Source: Methanobacteriaceae archaeon
Lineage (GTDB): Archaea > Methanobacteriota > Methanobacteria > Methanobacteriales > Methanobacteriaceae
Reading direction: 5' to 3'
Assembly: GCA_011620845.1 (NCBI GenBank)
Contig: WOYJ01000022.1
Location: 1 to 10,738 of the forward strand
Length of the DNA: 10,738 nt
The notes under the pieces are model-generated. The model had not been told where the DNA came from and did no database searches. It saw only the letters and a program-made list of their open reading frames with translations. Below are positions 5,356 to 10,738 of this stretch, piece by piece. The position numbers and the translations under genes are program-made. Numbering within the stretch: the stretch's first letter is position 1; each line of letters begins with the position of its first letter.

Positions 5356-5862
5356 ATGCGTAGTTTTGAAAGATTAAGTTCTCTGAAGGATTACATACCT
5401 CTAAGGAGGGGTGAATCTGGAGGTAAGAACATAGGCCTTCTTGTTGACGGCCCAAATATGTTGAGAAAGGAATTCAGCCTTAACCTTGATCTGGTGAGGA
5501 AGATTATAAAGAAATACGGAGATATGCGGGTGGGTAAAGTACTTCTAAACCAGTACGCTTCTGATAAGTTAATAGAAGCCATTGTAAACCAGGGCTTCAC
5601 ACCCATAGTAGTAGCCGGGGATACAGATGTATACATGGCCGTGGAAGCCATGGAACTGATATACAACCCAAACATCGATGTCATAGCACTCATGACCCGT
5701 GACGCTGATTTTTTACCCATAATAAATAAGGCCAAGGAAAATGGTAAGGAAACCATAGTCATCGGGGCAGAGCCCGGATTCAGCGCTGCACTGCAGAACT
5801 CAGCAGACGATGCCATAACACTCAAAACCGATGAAGAAGAAAACCACAACTTTCACGATTAA
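5356..5862 (+). CDS. NYN-domain (LabA/PIN-like, TIGR00288 family) protein, 168 aa
   Basis: The protein is a NYN domain, the PIN-like nuclease fold. Acidic motifs appear in the expected order: GLLVDGPNM (Asp31, Asn34), VVAGDTDVYMAVEAME (Asp89, Asp91), and VIALMTRDADFLPIINKAKE (Asp116, Asp118), followed by the strand KETIVIGAE (131-139). These acidic residues are those expected to hold a catalytic metal, so an RNase role is likely but unproven; archaeal members of TIGR00288 have no assigned substrate as far as I know. The acidic, unstructured tail (DEEENHNFHD) is typical of linkers. ATG 5356 has a perfect GGAGG at 5345-5349. A long repeat-bearing region lies upstream, and the gap to the PLP gene is 29 bases, so it is the first gene of an operon that also has rtcA. 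Confidence 0.85.
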   Translation: MRSFERLSSLKDYIPLRRGESGGKNIGLLVDGPNMLRKEFSLNLDLVRKIIKKYGDMRVGKVLLNQYASDKLIEAIVNQGFTPIVVAGDTDVYMAVEAMELIYNPNIDVIALMTRDADFLPIINKAKENGKETIVIGAEPGFSAALQNSADDAITLKTDEEENHNFHD

Positions 5863-5891
5863 ATTTTAAATTTTTAGAGGATGCCCAGGTC

Positions 5892-7046
5892 ATGCTAGAA
5901 AATTCCCCTCTCCAGGAACTCGAAAGAAGGGAAAGAGCACTTAAGATCATAAATTCCAGGGTAAAAGAGGACAGATCAAATCTCTACGACCTCACCGGCC
6001 TATCAGGGGGATTTCCTGTTAAAGAGGAAGATATCAGCCTCCTGGAGACCTACGCCGGACCAGCTATTTTTGAAGAAAAACTACAACCCCTTGGTCTGAA
6101 ACATCTGGGCGGAGAAAAGGTTTTAGCCCTTAACCGGACCAGTTCAGGGATACTGGCGGCAATACTCGTCCTGGTAAAACCAGGCGGCCAGGTTGTACAT
6201 TTCCTACCTAAACTGCCTACCCACCCATCCATTCCCCGGAGCATTGAACTCGTCAGGGGAGACTATGTGGAATTCACGGATCCAGATGAATTTGAAGTAG
6301 GAAAGAAGACCGATCTGGTTATAATAACCGGTTCGACCATGGACCACCAAGTCATAAGTGAAGGAGACTTTCTAAAGATAATAGAAGCTTCCAAATCCCA
6401 GGATGTACCGGTAATGGTGGATGATGCCTCAGGAGCTAGGCTCAGGACCATCCTTTACAATCAACCCCGTGCTATAGACATGGGTGCCGACCTGGTAATA
6501 ACCAGTACAGACAAGCTTATGGACGGTCCTAGGGGAGGTTTGATGTCTGGAAAGACAGAATTAATCGATTTAATCAAGTCGAAAGCCCACCAGTTCGGCC
6601 TGGAGGCACAGCCACCCTTAATCGCCGGTATGGTAGGGGCCCTGGAGAACTTCAAGCCAGACCGGATACTAGAATCCAGATCTAAAAAACAGGAATTATA
6701 CCAGGCCCTCCAGGAAGATTTCAGTGTGGAAAAAACTCCCACTGGCGTCATGCTCCTCCCGGAAAACATGATAGAGGAACTGGAAAGTAGGGGTGTTGAA
6801 ACCCCTTTAGATCCAAGTGTAGTGGCTGGTATCCTGGCCATGATACTCCTACGTGAATACAGTATAATCACCATCCCCGCAGTGGGAATGCCCGGAGCAT
6901 CACCCACTATTCGGATAGATATGGCCTCCCGGGATGCGGAAAGACTGGATGTTGAATACATCCATCAGGCTTTTATCGGGTCATTTTCCCTATTAGAAGA
7001 AATAGTTGATGATGAGCAAAAGTGTAAAACTGTCCTGTTTGGATGA
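5892..7046 (+). CDS. UPF0425 / TIGR03576 (MJ0158-type) PLP-dependent protein, SelA-like, 384 aa
   Basis: This is a fold-type I PLP enzyme of the MJ0158 (TIGR03576, UPF0425) family. The schiff-base lysine is Lys208 in ITSTDKLMDGPRGGLMSG (203-220); VMVDDASGAR (175-183) has the Asp that contacts the pyridine nitrogen, and NRTSSGILAA (81-90) forms the phosphate-binding region. The C-terminal small domain ends with PAVGMPGASPTIRIDMASRD (329-348). MJ0158 was once called an archaeal selenocysteine synthase, but it was reported to lack that activity, and archaea make Sec through SepSecS, so 'SelA' should not be transferred. The substrate is unknown. GAGG at 5877-5880 lies 11 bases before ATG 5892. 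It sits between the NYN gene (29-base gap) and rtcA (37-base gap) and is likely co-transcribed with both. Confidence 0.9.
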   Translation: MLENSPLQELERRERALKIINSRVKEDRSNLYDLTGLSGGFPVKEEDISLLETYAGPAIFEEKLQPLGLKHLGGEKVLALNRTSSGILAAILVLVKPGGQVVHFLPKLPTHPSIPRSIELVRGDYVEFTDPDEFEVGKKTDLVIITGSTMDHQVISEGDFLKIIEASKSQDVPVMVDDASGARLRTILYNQPRAIDMGADLVITSTDKLMDGPRGGLMSGKTELIDLIKSKAHQFGLEAQPPLIAGMVGALENFKPDRILESRSKKQELYQALQEDFSVEKTPTGVMLLPENMIEELESRGVETPLDPSVVAGILAMILLREYSIITIPAVGMPGASPTIRIDMASRDAERLDVEYIHQAFIGSFSLLEEIVDDEQKCKTVLFG

Positions 7047-7083
7047 GGAAAGTTAAAACTACATTCTAGATTGATTTTTGATT

Positions 7084-8139
7084 ATGATAGAAATTGATGG
7101 ATCCTACGGAGAAGGCGGAGGGGCACTGGTAAGGATATCCGCTGCACTCTCTGCATTGACTGGTAAATCAATTCATATAGCAGATATACGTGCCAACAGA
7201 CCTAAGAAAGGCATTATGCCCCAGCATTTAAATGCATTAAAGTCGGTGGCTCTTTTAAGCAATGCCTCTTGCCAGGGGTTAGAAGTGGGCTCTACAGAGG
7301 TTACCTTCCAACCAGGAGAACTGGTAGGGGGTGATTTTAAGTTGGACATAGGCACGGCCGGTAGCATGACCCTTGTACTCCAGAGCTTCCTCATACCAGC
7401 CGCCTTTGCCAGAGATCCTGTTAAAATCACCCTGAGTGGGGGTAGTGATGTGCAATGGTCTCCACCTGTGGATTACCTTTCTAACGTTACTTTACCCATC
7501 TTAAAATCCATTGGATACAACGTAGAGTTGAAGTTGCTCCAGAGAGGCCACTATCCCCGGGGCGGCGGTGTTTTAGAAGCGGTTATCCATCCAGTTAAGG
7601 ATATAAGTCCATTCTATCTACTGGATTTAAAAGTGGACAGAATAAGGGGCATCTCCCATGCGGTTAAATTACCAGAACACGTGGCATTGAGACAGGCCCA
7701 GTCAGCGAAGGATGCACTGCAAAATGCAGGTTATGAGACTGAAATTGAAGTCCAGCATTCAGATAATTCTTTAAGCCCGGGTTCCTGTATAGTGTTATGG
7801 ACGGAGGGAGAAGATGGAACCGGAAGTAGTGCTGATGGTGAGTTGATAAATAGTAGAGTAGGAAGCAGTTCAATAGGGGAACGAGGTAAAAGAGCGGAAG
7901 TAGTTGGTAAACAGGCAGCAGATGAACTCTTATACTTTATATCTAAAAAAGCAGCTCTGGATAAATATATGGGTGATCAGATCATACCCTACATGGCCAT
8001 GGCTGGAAATTCCTGGGTAAAAACTGCAGAACTAACCGAACACACCCTTACCAACATCTACGTTACAGAGAAAATCACCGGATGTAACTTTGAATATGAA
8101 GGAAAATTAGGTGAACCCGCATTGATAAGGGTTGATTAG
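7084..8139 (+). CDS. rtcA: RNA 3'-terminal phosphate cyclase RtcA, 351 aa
   Basis: RtcA uses ATP to turn an RNA 3'-phosphate into a 2',3'-cyclic phosphate through an enzyme-AMP intermediate. Family motifs: IDGSYGEGGGALVRIS (4-19), RANRPKKGIMPQHL (37-49), DIGTAGSMTLVLQ (88-100), RGHYPRGGG (154-162), and the C-terminal HTLTN with His320 as the adenylated catalytic histidine. The length is normal for archaeal RtcA. I start at ATG 7084 (MIEIDGSYGEGGG), which brings the protein into register with the usual family N-terminus; an in-frame TTG lies two codons upstream at 7078. Neither start has a clear ribosome site: the nearest SD-like word, GAGGA at 7045-7049, overlaps the stop of the PLP gene and is over 30 bases away. 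It is the last gene of the operon and ends at a TAG inside a repeat word. Confidence 0.93.
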   Translation: MIEIDGSYGEGGGALVRISAALSALTGKSIHIADIRANRPKKGIMPQHLNALKSVALLSNASCQGLEVGSTEVTFQPGELVGGDFKLDIGTAGSMTLVLQSFLIPAAFARDPVKITLSGGSDVQWSPPVDYLSNVTLPILKSIGYNVELKLLQRGHYPRGGGVLEAVIHPVKDISPFYLLDLKVDRIRGISHAVKLPEHVALRQAQSAKDALQNAGYETEIEVQHSDNSLSPGSCIVLWTEGEDGTGSSADGELINSRVGSSSIGERGKRAEVVGKQAADELLYFISKKAALDKYMGDQIIPYMAMAGNSWVKTAELTEHTLTNIYVTEKITGCNFEYEGKLGEPALIRVD

Positions 8140-8193
8140 GTGGAATAATAAAGGATAAAGATTTGATTAGGTTTAAAAATGGGTTGATTAGGT
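8132..8193 (+). repeat. Three copies of TTGATTAGGT
   Basis: TTGATTAGGT occurs at 8132-8141, 8163-8172 and 8184-8193, and a shortened version (GGTTTAGGT) follows at 8202-8210. The first copy contains the rtcA stop codon (TAG at 8137-8139). The copies are separated by A-rich stretches, suggesting duplication of a unit of about 20-30 bases. Confidence 0.65.
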
Positions 8194-8215
8194 AAAAAAT
8201 AGGTTTAGGTAAAAA
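8175..8215 (-). terminator. Tandem U-tract terminators of the pycA-birA unit
   Basis: Read on the minus strand, downstream of the birA stop at 8259, there are T5 (8211-8215), T6 (8194-8199) and T5 (8175-8179), 17 and 19 bases apart. Each is followed by ACC-type words from the neighbouring repeats. This pattern fits archaeal termination at serial U-tracts. There is no comparable T-tract on the plus strand for rtcA. Confidence 0.5.
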
Positions 8216-8258
8216 TTAGCCTGATTTAACTAATAAATGGTTTGGATAAGTATCTTAT

Positions 8259-9122
8259 TTATTTGGTGAGGTGGACGCATTCTCCGGAAATTACCTTTCG
8301 CAGCGTTCCGTCGTCCTGTTCAAGGATTAGTTTCCCGTCCTTGTTTACACCAACTGCTTCTCCGTATACGGTACGTGCCCTTTTATGGACTTCCACGTAT
8401 TTGCCGATGGTGTTAGACATTTTACGCCAGCGGGTGAGTATTTCTCGGAAGTTTCCTTCCTCGAATTGGTTGTACAGGACTTCGAATCTTTCCAGGAAGT
8501 TCTGTATCAGTTCTGTCCTCTCAATTTCCTGTTCGAGTTCAGTTTTAAGTGAGGTAGCACCGCCACGTAGTTCAGGGGGAAAACTAGTGATATCCACATT
8601 CATATCAATTCCAATCCCCACTATAACATAGTCTACTTTTCCATTTTTTGTTTTTACCTCAGTGAGTATTCCGCTTACTTTTTTATCTCCGATTAATATA
8701 TCATTGGGCCATTTAATCCCAATATCCATGTCATATTCCTGGTCAAGTGTTTCAGCTACGGCAACACCAGTTACCAGGGTTAATTGGGGTGCTTTGGATG
8801 GTTCTACACTAGGTCGGAGGATGATGGTCATCCACAGCCCTCCTACTGGTGAGATCCATTCCTTTCCCCGCCTGCCCCTTCCCCGCAGCTGGCGGTCGGC
8901 GATTACGATGGTGCCTTCTATAGCCCCTTCATTGGCCAGTTTCTTGGCCACGTCGTTGGTGGAGTCCACTTCCTTAAAGAAATGGATATTTTTACCTAAA
9001 AATTCAGTTTTAAGGTTCTTTTTAATTTCTTGGGATAGAACAAGGTTTGATTTAATCTCCTCTACAGGTATGTATTTCTTTTCTTTTTTTGAAATTAAAT
9101 TGAATTTTTTCTCATCAGTCAT
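8259..9122 (-). CDS. birA: Biotin--[acetyl-CoA/pyruvate carboxylase] protein ligase, 287 aa
   Basis: The ligase makes biotinyl-AMP and transfers biotin to the lysine of a carrier protein; in this organism the likely target is the PycB subunit, not in the window. Motifs: EVDSTNDVAKKLA (51-63), RGRGRRGKEW (80-89, the adenylate-binding loop), LWMTIILRP (96-104), GIKWPNDIL (135-143) with the catalytic Lys, GIGIDMNV (169-176), and a C-terminal SH3-like domain ending near GECV. Residues 27-45 (LVLSQEIKKNLKTEFLGKN) resemble the linker that follows an HTH in BirA repressors, but only 26 residues precede it, so no winged helix is present. This makes it a pure enzyme, not a repressor. ATG 9122 has GAGGG on the minus strand (9133-9137). 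It is 64 bases from pycA, with which it is probably co-transcribed. Confidence 0.92.
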   Translation of the reverse strand: MTDEKKFNLISKKEKKYIPVEEIKSNLVLSQEIKKNLKTEFLGKNIHFFKEVDSTNDVAKKLANEGAIEGTIVIADRQLRGRGRRGKEWISPVGGLWMTIILRPSVEPSKAPQLTLVTGVAVAETLDQEYDMDIGIKWPNDILIGDKKVSGILTEVKTKNGKVDYVIVGIGIDMNVDITSFPPELRGGATSLKTELEQEIERTELIQNFLERFEVLYNQFEEGNFREILTRWRKMSNTIGKYVEVHKRARTVYGEAVGVNKDGKLILEQDDGTLRKVISGECVHLTK

Positions 9123-9186
9123 TCCTCATCAACCCTCTTTAATTATCAATTTTTACCTATTTTTTGCTGTTGGCATACAGCTTATC

Positions 9187-10671
<1,485 letters not shown>

Positions 10672-10685
10672 AAATGAACTTCCTT

Positions 10686-10735
10686 GAAAATATAATGAAT
10701 CAATTTTTTCACGCTTAAAATCTGATTAAACCTTA
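10686..10735 (-). promoter_or_regulatory. Possible TATA region upstream of pycA
   Basis: On the minus strand GATTTTAAGC (around 10711-10720) and ATTATATTTT (around 10687-10696) are TATA-like. The distal one would leave room for the AAGGAAG ribosome site (10679-10685) in the leader, while the proximal one would place initiation at or inside the start codon. The window ends at 10738, so upstream genes and elements cannot be judged. Confidence 0.3.
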
Positions 10736-10738
10736 TTC

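Noticed and set aside
5391..5849. Minus-strand 152-codon frame opposite the NYN gene
   Set aside because: It is a Ser/Met-rich shadow of a gene with clear motifs and a perfect ribosome site.
5892..7046. Naming the PLP protein selenocysteine synthase (SelA)
   Set aside because: The MJ0158-type family was reported not to have this activity and archaea use the SepSecS route.
7078..7083. TTG 7078 as the rtcA start
   Set aside because: ATG two codons later gives the usual RtcA N-terminus and is the stronger start codon; neither has a ribosome site, so this is a preference and not proof.

Overview
The window looks like a chromosomal segment of a methanogenic archaeon of the order Methanobacteriales, most likely a mesophilic Methanobacterium-like species. 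The reasons are the gene set (a stand-alone PycA biotin carboxylase next to a biotin ligase, a split class I fumarase, DUF2070, a UPF0425/MJ0158-type PLP protein, archaeal RtcA), GGAGG/GGTG Shine-Dalgarno sites, TATA boxes with purine-rich BREs, U-tract terminators, and AT-rich gaps between moderately GC genes. The taxonomic call comes from gene content, not from a search.

Layout. 1-384: remains of two adjacent small genes, the second HicA-like; each is broken by one apparent extra A in an A-tract. 385-639: AT-rich gap with an orphan Shine-Dalgarno and tandem archaeal promoters. 640-918: small three-helix membrane protein. 991-2808 (minus): DUF2070 membrane protein. 2809-3020: divergent promoter region. 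3021-4356: fumarase beta subunit overlapping a DUF6282-like amidohydrolase-fold protein. 4576-4914: acidic protein of unknown function. 4915-5355: gap of 441 bases with T-tracts and a cluster of 13-15 bp repeats. 5356-8139: apparent operon of a NYN-domain protein, a UPF0425 PLP protein and RNA 3'-terminal phosphate cyclase. 8140-8258: convergent gap with repeated units that read as U-tract terminators on the minus strand. 8259-10671 (minus): pycA followed by birA, apparently one transcript.

How the genes fit together. PycA makes oxaloacetate together with a biotin-bearing PycB that is not in the window; BirA biotinylates that partner; the fumarase beta subunit belongs to the malate-fumarate step of the incomplete reductive TCA route fed by oxaloacetate. 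The NYN protein (a probable RNase fold) and RtcA (RNA 3'-end cyclisation) in one operon suggest an RNA-end theme, with the role of the PLP protein between them open. I see no CRISPR array, tRNA, rRNA, integrase or insertion sequence. The best leads are the repeat cluster before the NYN gene, the NYN-PLP-RtcA operon, the conserved histidine/aspartate pattern of DUF2070, the terminator-like repeats at 8163-8215, and the doubly frameshifted gene pair at the left edge. None is proven to be a new system.
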